Assembly: GCA_946902985.2 (NCBI GenBank)
Contig: OX336388.2
Span: 1,384,739,723 to 1,384,803,722 of the forward strand
Direction: 5' to 3'
From: Meconema thalassinum
Lineage: Eukaryota > Arthropoda > Insecta > Orthoptera > Tettigoniidae
Length of the DNA stretch: 64,000 nucleotides
Part shown: positions 54,356 to 64,000 of the stretch, piece by piece
Position numbering within the stretch: position 1 is the stretch's first letter
Layout of the letters: each line of letters begins with the position of its first letter
Program-made: the position numbers and the translations under genes
Notes under the pieces: generated by a model
Seen by the model: the letters and a program-made list of their open reading frames with translations, nothing else
Told to the model about the DNA's origin: nothing
Database searches by the model: none

Positions 54356-57300
54356 CTTCTTCTTGCATCGTTATGCCCGACTCAGGAGCACGGTTGAACC
54401 TGTTTAGCTGATGTGTTGGCCTTCTTTTCCTTCCAAAATCTCTTCATCCTCTCGCTGAGCGCCTTTCTTCGGTCTTCTGTCCAAGTTATGGTGGCCCTGG
54501 TGTTGGGTTTGTCTTCAAATTGGTGATTGTCGATTAGGGTTCTGAATTTGCATCTGTCCTGTATAATATTGTCTGAAATGTTGATTTCCTGGAGATCTGT
54601 TTCAATTTCACGTAGCCAGCTGTTCTTGGTTTTTAGTGAGAGGGCCAAGTTGAGAATTCTTTTAGTCAATCTGCCATTGTTCATTCTGATAATGTGCCCG
54701 TAAAATTTCAATCGTCTTTTCCGAAAAGTATGAGACATTTTTTCACATTGGCGATATATTTCCTGGGATGACTTTTTCCTCCAGATTCCCTCTATAAAAA
54801 CTGGGCCAAAAATTTTTCGTAAAATTTTCCTTTCTTGTTTTTCAATCTCTTTGGTTAAAGATTTGCCACCAATGATTAAGGTTTCTGATGCATATAACGC
54901 CTCCGGTTTGATTACTGTATTATAATGTCTAAGTTTTGCTTTCCGAGATATTGATTTTTTGTTATACCTATTCCAAGTGATTCTGTAAGCTTTCTGTAAT
55001 TTGGAAATTCTCTCTTTATTTGCTTCACGGTTTAAACCAGAGGGCTGAATAATTTCTCCTAGATATTTGAATTCGTTCACTTGAAAGATTTTGCCGAATT
55101 TAGTTCTCATAGGTTGTCCGTCTAAGTATCGTGAGGCTCCTTCCATGTACTGAGTTTTCTCATAAGAAATTTGAAGTCCCGTTTTGATGGCAATTTCATG
55201 TAATTTTTCAATGGAATGAATTGCTTCTTGTCTGTTATTAGAAAGGATTGCTATGTCATCAGCAAAGGCCAAACAATGTACATGAATTCTATCTTTGAGT
55301 AGTCTGCCAAGGGTTATTCCCTTAGTTTCCTTTTCCCAGGTCCTGATTATCTTCTCAAGTACGAGGCTGAACAGTAACGGAGATAATCCGTCTCCTTGGC
55401 GGACCCCAGTGTTAATTGCAAAAGGCTCAGATATTTCGCCGAGGAATTTAACTTTTGACGTAGTGCCAGTTAGTGTTTGTCTGATTAATTCTCTTGTTTT
55501 TCTATCAACTTGAAATTCTTCTAGAGTATTGAAAAGTGTTTGACGATCTATAGAGTCATATGCTTTTCTGAAATCTACAAAGGTAATGACTGTCTGTCTG
55601 GTTTTGCGCATTTGTAGGATAGTTTTGAGATTGAGAATTTGTTCCGTACATGATCTTCCTTTTCGGAAACCTGCCTGGTATTCTCCAATCAGACGGTCTG
55701 TTTGTTTCTCAAGTCTAGTGAGCAGGGCTTTGGAGAAAATTTTATAAATAACTGGTATCAAGGAAATTCCTCTATAATTATTGATGTTGGTTTTATCCCC
55801 TTTCTTGTGGAGTGGATGGATTAGCGCACATTTCCAATCCTCAGGTATTTCTTCGGTGATCCAGATGTTCTCAAGAATTGAGTGGATTTTCCGGGCTACG
55901 TTCTCACCACCTATCTTCAGCATTTCGGCAATTATACCATCTTCCCCTGGGGCTTTATTATTTTTGAGTCCATGGATTATTTCTTTAATTTCTTCCAATG
56001 TTGGGGGTTCTGAATCTTGGTTGGATGTTTGTTTTTCAAAGATGAGTTGTTCTTTAGGGGATTCACAGTTTAAAAGATCCTTGAAATAATCTGCTAGAAG
56101 TTTGCAATTTTCTTGATTATTTGTTTCCAATGTCCCATCCGGGCGTTTGAAGCAAAGACTGGGTGCCTGATAATTTGATAATTCTTCTCTGAAGGTTTTG
56201 TAGAAGTTTCGTGTATTGTTTTTAGTAAAATCTTGTTCAATTTCAGCCAATCTGTAGTGATCGTACTTGCGTTTTTCAGATCTGATGATTTTAGAGGTTT
56301 GTTTCTGTACTTTGGTGAATTCGTGCCAATTTTCTTCCGTTTTGTGAGAATTCCAATTCTGCCAGGCTTTAATTCTGAAGTTTATAGCCTTGTCACAGGT
56401 TTCGTTCCACCACCTATGCTTGCGTTTCCTGGGCGGTGTGCCAATGTTTTGAGAAGCTTTCGAAAGTATATCTTTGAGTTCTAACCAGCCAGAAGAATCG
56501 TGAGTAGGGATACTTTCTTGGAAAGTACTGGCGTTCTGTTTAAGAAATTCTGGATCGACGCGCAGATTTTTTGTTATTTTTGGTTTGGATCTGTTCGGTT
56601 GAAATTTTACCTTGATTAAGGATAGATGGTGGTCAGAGTCAATGACTCCTTTCTTGACTTTGACATTCATAATTTCTTTTTGATTCTTTTTGGAAATAGC
56701 CACATGATCTATTTGAAATTCTCCTAAGTGAAAATTAGGGGATCTCCAGGTCTTTTTCTTGTGTGGAAGTGCCAGGAAATGTGTTGACATTAGTTTGAGA
56801 TCAAAAGTTTTGCAAAAATCAAGTAATCTTTCTCCATTTTTATTAGTTCTATTGTGTGCTGGATATAGTCCTACAATGGTCCTGAATTTCCTTTCTCTAC
56901 CAATTTGGGCATTAAAATCTCCCAATAGGATTTTTATGTGATGATTTGGAATGATGGCTGTAGTTTCTTCCAGCAGTTCCCAGAAGTCTTCCACCTTTTG
57001 TGGATCTTTACGATTGTAGTTGTTGGTGGGTCCATGCGCATTAATAAGCGTATAAGCTTTGTTTCCTGATTTAACGGATAGTGTTGAAATTCTTTCAGAA
57101 GGCGAGGAAAAGTTAAGCACTGAGTTTATAATGTTTTTTCTGACAGCAAATCCAGTGCCAAATTGTAGTGGCTTCATATGGAGGGAGATTGCTGGCTTGC
57201 CTTTATAAATTCTATAATTTCCTGATTCAAAATGATTTTCATCCGTGTATCTGGTTTCCTGTAGTGCTAAAATTTGGATGTTGAAGTTATCCAACATGTC

Positions 57301-57730
57301 TGTTAATTGTTTTAACTTGCCAGTTTTCCGAAGTGTGTTGATGTTTAAGCTACCAATGAAAGTTTTGCATTTTGGGCGAAGAGATTTGGGAAGCTCCGAT
57401 ACATTCCCGCATGATGTTCTCGGTCCCCCAGAATCCGATGACCGAGAAAAATAACTAGTATGTCTACTAGGGCCTGGGGTAGTTATATTGTAGGTTGTTT
57501 CCATCATGCTAACAAGTTGAAAGTAGTGGGGACATCGATCTATGTCGGTGTCATGGTTACGACTGAAGTAGTGAGCTTCAGAGGTTGCTGAAGATGTTGT
57601 CAAGCTGTGCCTGTTTTTGGTCCGCGAGAGGTATTTTATTTCCCTCAAACCCTCCGGACAAGTCCGGCGAGCCTCCCTATCCGCCACCTGGGACGCGCCC
57701 GATAGGGGAACAGGCAGAAACCCCCACGGG
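54356..57730 (-). mobile_element. Full-length RTE-type LINE with perfect TSD
   Basis: 3375 bases, flanked by a perfect 14 bp target duplication (ACATGATTATATTT on the plus strand, 54342-54355 and 57731-57744). One long uninterrupted frame, a short 5' leader and a ~25 base 3' region ending in a GAAGAAGAA tail. Size and single-ORF design fit the RTE clade. An unbroken frame and perfect duplication indicate recent insertion. Confidence 0.93.
54382..57687 (-). CDS. LINE endonuclease-reverse transcriptase, intact frame
   Basis: 1101 codons if counted from GTG at 57687; the first in-frame ATG is at 57507 (codon 61, before METTYNI), giving ~1041 residues. The frame stays open upstream to the element's 5' end, so the real start is unsettled. 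APE-type endonuclease ~108-360: GSLNINTLR (N ~115), LQETRY (E ~144), LLGDFNAQIG (~255) and SDHHLS (~351). RT ~575-900: the KAPGEDGI lead-in, NNYRGISLIP (~637), QAGFRKGRSC, catalytic D in FVDFRKAYDS (~705), TGVRQGDGLSP and the catalytic FADD (~808). The C-terminal ~200 residues ('RKRRLKFYGHIIRMN') are basic. Role: nick target DNA and copy its own RNA. No ORF1 or RNase H. Confidence 0.93.
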   Translation of the reverse strand: MADREARRTCPEGLREIKYLSRTKNRHSLTTSSATSEAHYFSRNHDTDIDRCPHYFQLVSMMETTYNITTPGPSRHTSYFSRSSDSGGPRTSCGNVSELPKSLRPKCKTFIGSLNINTLRKTGKLKQLTDMLDNFNIQILALQETRYTDENHFESGNYRIYKGKPAISLHMKPLQFGTGFAVRKNIINSVLNFSSPSERISTLSVKSGNKAYTLINAHGPTNNYNRKDPQKVEDFWELLEETTAIIPNHHIKILLGDFNAQIGRERKFRTIVGLYPAHNRTNKNGERLLDFCKTFDLKLMSTHFLALPHKKKTWRSPNFHLGEFQIDHVAISKKNQKEIMNVKVKKGVIDSDHHLSLIKVKFQPNRSKPKITKNLRVDPEFLKQNASTFQESIPTHDSSGWLELKDILSKASQNIGTPPRKRKHRWWNETCDKAINFRIKAWQNWNSHKTEENWHEFTKVQKQTSKIIRSEKRKYDHYRLAEIEQDFTKNNTRNFYKTFREELSNYQAPSLCFKRPDGTLETNNQENCKLLADYFKDLLNCESPKEQLIFEKQTSNQDSEPPTLEEIKEIIHGLKNNKAPGEDGIIAEMLKIGGENVARKIHSILENIWITEEIPEDWKCALIHPLHKKGDKTNINNYRGISLIPVIYKIFSKALLTRLEKQTDRLIGEYQAGFRKGRSCTEQILNLKTILQMRKTRQTVITFVDFRKAYDSIDRQTLFNTLEEFQVDRKTRELIRQTLTGTTSKVKFLGEISEPFAINTGVRQGDGLSPLLFSLVLEKIIRTWEKETKGITLGRLLKDRIHVHCLAFADDIAILSNNRQEAIHSIEKLHEIAIKTGLQISYEKTQYMEGASRYLDGQPMRTKFGKIFQVNEFKYLGEIIQPSGLNREANKERISKLQKAYRITWNRYNKKSISRKAKLRHYNTVIKPEALYASETLIIGGKSLTKEIEKQERKILRKIFGPVFIEGIWRKKSSQEIYRQCEKMSHTFRKRRLKFYGHIIRMNNGRLTKRILNLALSLKTKNSWLREIETDLQEINISDNIIQDRCKFRTLIDNHQFEDKPNTRATITWTEDRRKALSERMKRFWKEKKANTSAKQVQPCS

Positions 57731-57744
57731 ACATGATTATATTT

Positions 57745-59169
57745 ATTAATTTAAATATTATGTTAATGTATATTTAAATCAGTTCACATACAACTAATGT
57801 AGTATTAGTCTAATGAACAAGATGAACAAGGCCCCAATGAAGGGCCGAAAATATATTTCTATAAAGAAGTGAACATATTAGTATTAACAAACGAATTCAA
57901 ACGAATTCAATTAGATACCAACCATGTAACCTACATTTCGGTGGAATAGGCACGCTCACGACTTGCTAGATAAGAATTATCATACGATGCTGAGTCCTTT
58001 TCCAAATGACCGATTCACTTGATCTAGGTCGAAGGTTGGGGTATGTCTGGAGAAACACCAAATAGGCTACATTTGTAAAATGAAGCAGCATTGGTAAGAA
58101 TGGCAAGATAGAAGATAACAATCCAATCAGTGTTTTCCAATAAGTTATTTTCCACTGCTATCTGTTGAATCACCCGGAGAGAGCGTGCATTATTGTCTGT
58201 AAAGATACACTCAAAAACATCGTTAGAGATATCATCACGCCGTGAGGAAGAGAAGATTAATGGTATATCAACACCGAGTCAGACGGCAATTCACGCTCCG
58301 GCGGCGTCCTCTTAGCGTCAATGTCCTGGGTGACGTCAAGGGTGCCGTAACGAATGGCGGTGACAAGAGACAATAGAGAGATGCAATTGCGATGGCTTGC
58401 CACAGTGTGATCCTTAAAGTGTGTTCAGGAAGAGATTCATTAAATATTTCTACTTCACTACCTGAAGCACTCATTATTCCGAATCGCCTTAGGTGAACTA
58501 GTGATAAGAATTGAGTCGTATGTCCCAAAGAGTATGGGTTTAATGTCCGACTCTCTCAATAACTTAAATTCTGATCTGAGGGCTAGATTGGTGTTCACTT
58601 AACCTCTAGAAGAAGACTGAGAAAAAAGTCATCCTGGATGTGGTATTTCATGATTTCCTTCATCTAGTTCCGGAAAGCCCTTGGATAGAACCTAACGTAA
58701 AGCCACGACTACCCTCATTCCAATAAAATCACCAATTATAAATTAATTCACTTATTAGTACATACATCACATTAACAATGGTTAGGTTCCACACACTCCC
58801 AAGCATTCAAGACTGATGACCAAGATGTCGCAACCAACAATAACATCATCACCAGTATTACTACCGAGACCTCAGTATTGTTGCTGCTTATGCTTCATTA
58901 GGGAGGGGGAATTAGGGACGTCTCGATTATCAACCTCGAAAACTTCTCCATTAAATGAGTATTGAAAACATGACTACAGTCTAGAATCGATTCCTAATCT
59001 TTGGCTTACCGGGCAAGTGAATTTCGCCACTTATGTCAATGGAGCCAAGCCTTGAGAGTGACAAAAGTTAGAGAGGCGCTTTAACGGCGGTTTCTGGAAT
59101 GACGTAGACAACTAATTATGTCCCGGTCTATATTGTCTACATTGTCTAAATTGTGTGAAACTGACTGAG
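57745..59169. other. Unassigned stretch
   Basis: No element or gene recognised; minus-strand open frame 58268-58528 has no motif. Confidence 0.5.
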
Positions 59170-60833
59170 GATTTTATTTTGTCTACTTTCGAATTTAGCA
59201 AACTATGAAGGCAGACGTATGAGATCTACACGGACAAAATATCCGTCCGTTTGCCTGTCTGCCTGCCTGTCGGTGTGTGTGTATGACTGCCCGACTTCCA
59301 ATTACTGAATGATGTAATCGAATTGAAGAAAATTTGGTGCAGAGGTAGCAGTAGTGAAGAGCATCGCATCCCCATATTTTATATCAACGCCATCTCAACG
59401 AAGACAAAATGGCGGTCACCGAAACTAATCGTTGGATCAATACCATTTTTAGCCTACTTTTCACATTTTGCAAAAATGAGGAAAAAGTAGACTTATGAGA
59501 TCGATCCGGGAAAATGTCTGTCTGTCTGTCCTTCTGTCTATCTGTCTGTGTGTTCCCCCTATCAACTACCAAACGGCTGCAGCAATCGAAACCAAATTTA
59601 GTATGAGTAAAGATCTATACCTGGACATCTCAATGTCACACTTCAAAATGATGTCAGTGCTACCAACTGCTGAAAAATCGCAATTGAAATTTGAGCTCCA
59701 TGTTGGATATCTTGGAATGTGTACATGGGAACTATTCCAAAATTAGCACACATATAGATAATAATACTTCAGTTTAATTTTCAGGAGGCCATACATGACA
59801 GTGTTGCCAAAATGATTCTAAGCCTACTGATAGGTCCCATTTCTAAATGCATATAACTCCTACACTATCAATTGGATTTCAACCACATTTCGTATGTACT
59901 ATGTGTACATAAACAGATTTGACTGAGCGTATTCTTATGAACCACCAGGGCTGCCAACTGTCAATAAATGTTATCTCTATTTTTTATCCAAATACCAATA
60001 TATCAGAAAGTATGCGAGCCAACAGCTTTAAACTTTGCACACGTATAGTGCGTGACATTCTAGATTAATTTGGAGCAACTAATGTATGTCAGTGCTACCA
60101 ACATGATTCTAAGCCTGCTGATAGGACCAATTATAAATACATGTAACTTCTATACTATCAATTGGATTTCAACTAAATTTCGTATGTGCTATGTGCACCA
60201 TAACAGATAAGACTATGCGTATTCTTAAGAGGAATCAGGGCTGCCAACTGTTAATAAATGTTGTTTATATTTTTTAACCTAATATCAATATATCAGGAAG
60301 TATGCATGCCAACAGCTCTAAACTTTGCGCACGTATAGTACCTGACATTCTATATTAATTTGTAGTAACTAATATACGTCAGTGCTGCCAACATGATTCT
60401 AATCCTGCTGATAGGTCCAATTTTAAAATACCAGTAACTTCTATACTAATAAATGGATTTCATAAAAAATTGGCACAACAATAGATCATAATATTTCAGA
60501 TTATTTCTGATCAACACATACATGACATTGTTGCCCACATGATTTTACGTGAACTGATAGATTCAGAATCGAACTGCATGTAACATCCATTGAACTTCAA
60601 CCAAATTTTGTATTCTGTACCTTAAGAGATGGAACTAACTTTATGTTGAGTCACCAGGCCTGCCAACTGTAGTGGTCTATTAGGCTACATTATACCTGGT
60701 ATATTTCGAAATAATTAGAAATTTCGATATTACGAACTTGATTTCGTCATTATTCTAGATAGGTCTATAGAGATTGGCATGAATCTTAAATTTTAAGAAA
60801 AGTAGGCTCTTTAGTTCGTCACGGAACTTCTTG
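59170..60833 (-). repeat. Family C-related repeat with internal tandem units
   Basis: Left blocks 'gacttatgagatcgatcc' with TCTGTC runs (59490-59555, and a diverged one at 59220-59275) and right end 'ttagttcgtcacggaacttcttgt' (to 60833) match the ends of copy 2 (17625-20212). The interior differs and contains the three-unit array below. Probably a diverged subfamily. Confidence 0.65.
59797..60670 (+). repeat. ~290 bp tandem array, three units
   Basis: The block 'cagtgct.ccaacatgattct' recurs near 59797, 60092 and 60382; 'gggctgccaactgt' recurs near 59947, 60238 and (as 'aggcctgccaactgt') 60657. The period is about 290 bases. Non-coding. Confidence 0.8.
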
Positions 60834-61271
60834 TTTTTTCCGAAATTCACTATCTCATTGGAAGTGTTAAAAGAGCCTAGGTAGAAAGTCAGCAACAACG
60901 TAATTTCAAGATGGTAACCGTGTGAATAATTCAAACACTATAGCTCTTAAATCATACTCCAATAAATTATTGTTCACAATAATTGGTACACAAGGAGCTA
61001 TTTAAGGAAATTATGCTTATTGAGTGATATTTCTATCAGAGTTAAAATTACGCGCAGTCGCCATATTGGAATTAGAGAATACTAAAATAAAAGACTTTCA
61101 TCATTTTAGAGTTGCAATAAATAAAATTAAGCAATAAGATAAGACCGTGTAAGTGACTTTGTATGATCAAGGAAAAAGAACAGCGATACCTTGCATTCAT
61201 GATGTACGGTTAAAATACTGAAATCAGTAATTCAGTGTATTGAGCAATTAACATTAGCAATAATTAATGAT
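60834..61271. other. Unassigned stretch
   Basis: Faint family C-like block ('cgcagtcgccatattggaat' near 61050); otherwise nothing recognised. Confidence 0.4.
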
Positions 61272-61492
61272 ATTGGTTTTACGCTCCTTTTAACTACTGC
61301 AACTTTTATACACACCAGTGTGCCCGGATTGTGCCCCGAAGGACATCTTTAACGTGCCAGAAAATCTACTGCTACGGCTTCCTCGCATTTGCGCACCCTC
61401 AAATGCCAGCTGACTGCGCCAGGGTTTGATCCCGCATCCTTGGGAACAGCAAGCGAGAACGTTACCACTGAGCCACGCTGCCAGTATAATTA
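61272..61492 (-). repeat. SINE family H, copy 2
   Basis: Reverse complement shows A-box-like 'agcgtggctcagtggtaac' and B-box 'gcgggatcaaaccctgg'; body 'aacgtgccagaaaatctac' and 3' end 'ggttttacgctccttttaac'. A better preserved partner of 24815-25036. Confidence 0.75.
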
Positions 61493-61756
61493 ACATTAGC
61501 ATAAGCGCTGTATTATATAAGAGATTTTGCTAGCATTTGTCATATACAGTGTCCCCGTGGCTCATAATCACAAGATTCACGGTCACGTAAAACTACAATC
61601 TTCCTTTTCATATACAGTGTACAACCGCCATTTAGAATAACTTATATAACCCACTAAAATCGGTTACCCACAAACTATACAATTCCCGAACTTAGCAAGA
61701 AGGTACACTCTTACAGGGAACTTTATCTATACAAAGCATAAAGTCAGGGAGTTGCT
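61493..61756. other. Unassigned stretch before the minisatellite
   Basis: About 260 bases without recognised features. Confidence 0.5.
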
Positions 61757-64000
61757 CTCACCTTCATGTTTGTAAGGTAGAAATACTTAACGGACATCCC
61801 TCCACCTGTTTTAAGTAGACTCACTTTCGTGTTTGTAAGATATAAATACTTAACGGACATCCCACCCCCTGCTTTAAGTAGACTCACCTTCATGTTTGTA
61901 AGGTAGACATACTTAACGGACATCCCAACTGCTGCTTTAAGTAGACTCACCTTCATGTTTGTAAGGTAGAAATACTAAACGGACATCCCACCTCCTGTTT
62001 TAAGTAGACTCACTTTCGTGTTTGTAAGATATAAATACTTAACGGACATCCCACCCCCTGCTTTAAGTAGACTCACCTTCATGTTTGTAAGGTAGAAATA
62101 CTTAACGGACATCCCTCCACCTGTTTTAAGTAGACTCACTTTCGTGTTTGTAAGATATAAATACTTAACGGACATCCCACCCCCTGCTTTAAGTAGACTC
62201 ACCTTCATGTTTGTAAGGTAGACATACTTAACGGACATCCCAACTGCTGCTTTAAGTAGACTCACCTTCATGTTTGTAAGGTAGAAATACTAAACGGACA
62301 TCCCACCTCCTGTTTTAAGTAGACTCACTTTCGTGTTTGTAAGATATAAATACTTAACGGACATCCCACCCCCTGCTTTAAGTAGACTCACCTTCATGTT
62401 TGTAAGGTAGAAATACTTAACGGACATCCCAGCTCCTGTTTTAAGTAGACTCACTTTCATGCTTGTAAGGTAGAAATACTAAACGGACATCCCAGCTCCT
62501 GTTTTAAGTAGACTCACTTTCATGTTTGTAAGGTGGAAATACTTAACGGACATGCCACCTCTTGTTTTAAGTAGACTCACCTTCATGTTTGTAAGGTAGA
62601 AATACTTAACGGACATCCCAGCTCCTGTTTTAAGTAGACTCACCTTCATGTTTGTAAGGTGAAATACTTAACGGACATCCCAGCTCCTGTTTTAAGTAGA
62701 CTCACCTTCATGTTTGTAAGGTGAAATACTTAACGGACATCCCAACTGCTGCTTTAAGTAGACTCACCTTCATGTTTGTAAGGTAGAAATACTTAACGGA
62801 CATCCCAGCTCCTGTTTTAAGTAGACTCACCTTCATGTTTGTAAGGTGAAATACTTAACGGACATCCCAACTGCTGCTTTAAGTAGACTCACCTTCATGT
62901 TTGTAAGGTAGAAATACTAAACGGACATCCCACCTCCTGTTTTAAGTAGACTCACTTTCATGTTTGTAAGGTGGAATACTTAACGGACATCCCACCTCCT
63001 GTTTTAAGTAGACTCACTTTCATGTTTGTAAGGTGGAATACTTAACGGACATCCCACCTCCTGTTTTAAGTAGACTCACCTTCATGTTTGTAAGGTAGAA
63101 ATACTAAACGGACATCCCACCTCCTGTTTTAAGTAGACTCACCTTCATGTTTGTAAGGTAGAAATACTAAACGGACATCCCACCACCTGTTTTAAGTAGA
63201 CTCACCTTCATGTTTGTAAGGTGAAATACTTAACGGACATCCCACCTCCTGTTTTAAGTAGACTCACCTTCATGTTTGTAAGGTAGAAATACTAAACGGA
63301 CATCCCACCTCCTGTTTTATGTAGACTCACTTTCATGTTTGTAAGGTGGAATACTTAACGGACATCCCACCCCCTGCTTTAAGTAGACTCACCTTCTTGT
63401 TTGTAAGGTAGAAATACTTAACGGACATCCCACCTCCTGTTTTAAGTAGACTCACTTTCATGTTTGTAAGGTGGAATAATTAACGGACATCCAACCTCCT
63501 GTTTTAAGTAGACTCACCTTCTTGTTTGTAAGGTGGAAATACTTAACGGACATCCCACCTCCTTTTTTAAGTAGACTCACTTTCATGTTTGTAAGGTGGA
63601 ATACTTAACGGACATCCCAACTGCTGCTTTAAGTAGACTCACCTTCATGTTTGTAAGGTAGAAATACTAAACGGACATCCCACCTCCTGTTTTAAGTAGA
63701 CTCACTTTCGTGTTTGTAAGATATAAATACTTAACGGACATCCCACCCCCTGCTTTAAGTAGACTCACCTTCATGTTTGTAAGGTAGAAATACTTAACGG
63801 ACATCCCACCTCCTGTTTTAAGTAGACTCACCTTCTTGTTTGTAAGGTGGAAATACTTAACGGACATCCCACCTCCTGTTTTAAGTAGACTCACTTTCAT
63901 GTTTGTAAGGTGGAATACTTAACGGACATCCAACCTCCTGTTTTAAGTAGACTCACCTTCATGCTTGTAAGGTGAAAATACTTAACGGACATCCCACCTC
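61757..64000. repeat. 63 bp minisatellite array with 5-mer higher-order repeat
   Basis: About 36 head-to-tail monomers, each with 'tttaagtagactcac', 'catgtttgtaaggt' and 'acttaacggacatcc', running past the window end. Early units (61757-62400) are exactly 63 bases and show a 5-monomer pattern of variants (ctccacctg, caccccctg, caactgctg, cacctcctg, caccccctg) that repeats at 315 bases (61798 and 62113). Later units are often 61-62 bases. Because 63 is a multiple of three, the minus strand shows 21-residue repeated peptides (MKVSLLK...), but the 61-62 base units break that frame, so I do not call it coding. Confidence 0.95.

Noticed and set aside
61744..62271. Minus-strand frames encoding 21-residue peptide repeats as a real repetitive protein
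   Set aside because: The frame exists only because the monomer is 63 bases; monomers of 61-62 bases in the same array break it, and there is no upstream exon or start context.
61757..64000. CRISPR-like array
   Set aside because: Monomers are contiguous with no unique spacers, and the DNA is clearly eukaryotic.

Overview
The window is nuclear DNA from an arthropod, most likely an insect. It is a transposon graveyard. I find no host protein-coding gene, rRNA or functional tRNA gene. The evidence is density: several classes of non-LTR retrotransposon, Tc1/mariner, hAT and Helitron elements, an LTR retrotransposon and at least eight kinds of tRNA-derived SINE, nested inside each other in AT-rich DNA. 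SINEs with a shared central domain (the 'tggtttccca...ccaggcaaatgc' type) resemble repeats I remember from polyneopteran insects such as crickets and katydids. That is memory, not a database result.

Layout. 1-2.8 kb: a SINE, a 5'-truncated RTE-like LINE and a smaller LINE tail. 2.8-13 kb: mostly unassigned, with an inverted-repeat element, a MITE and small Helitron pieces. 13.2-17.4 kb: a ~930 bp tandem duplication, then an apparently intact Tc1-type transposon (15896-17360) inserted into a SINE. 17.6-20.2 kb: a dispersed repeat, here called family C. 21.4-24.7 kb: a Helitron (H3) carrying a LINE fragment and a helicase remnant. 25.0-35.1 kb: a multi-level nest. A Tc1/mariner-superfamily element (25039-35108) has a hAT element (25158-33065, exact 8 bp target duplication) inside its left terminal repeat. 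The hAT holds a Jockey-like LINE tail and a mariner remnant, and the mariner is split by a nearly full-length CR1/Jockey-group LINE that encodes a 2A peptide motif. 35.6-46.5 kb: an LTR retrotransposon without visible pol (4 bp target duplication ACAC), interrupted by family C, itself interrupted by two head-to-tail Helitrons (H1, H2). 49.4-51.0 kb: Helitron H4 with a ~128 bp internal tandem array. 54.36-57.73 kb: an intact-looking RTE-type LINE with a perfect 14 bp target duplication. 61.76-64.0 kb: a 63 bp minisatellite with 5-monomer higher-order periodicity, running off the window.

The elements do not form a pathway but interact as hosts and parasites. SINEs depend on LINE enzymes, Helitrons have carried a LINE fragment and a SINE through amplification, and nesting gives a relative order of insertion. 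Best candidates for recent or possible activity are the Tc1 element (complete reading frame, perfect 36 bp terminal repeats) and the RTE LINE at 54356-57730. The 2A-encoding LINE has a single in-frame stop.
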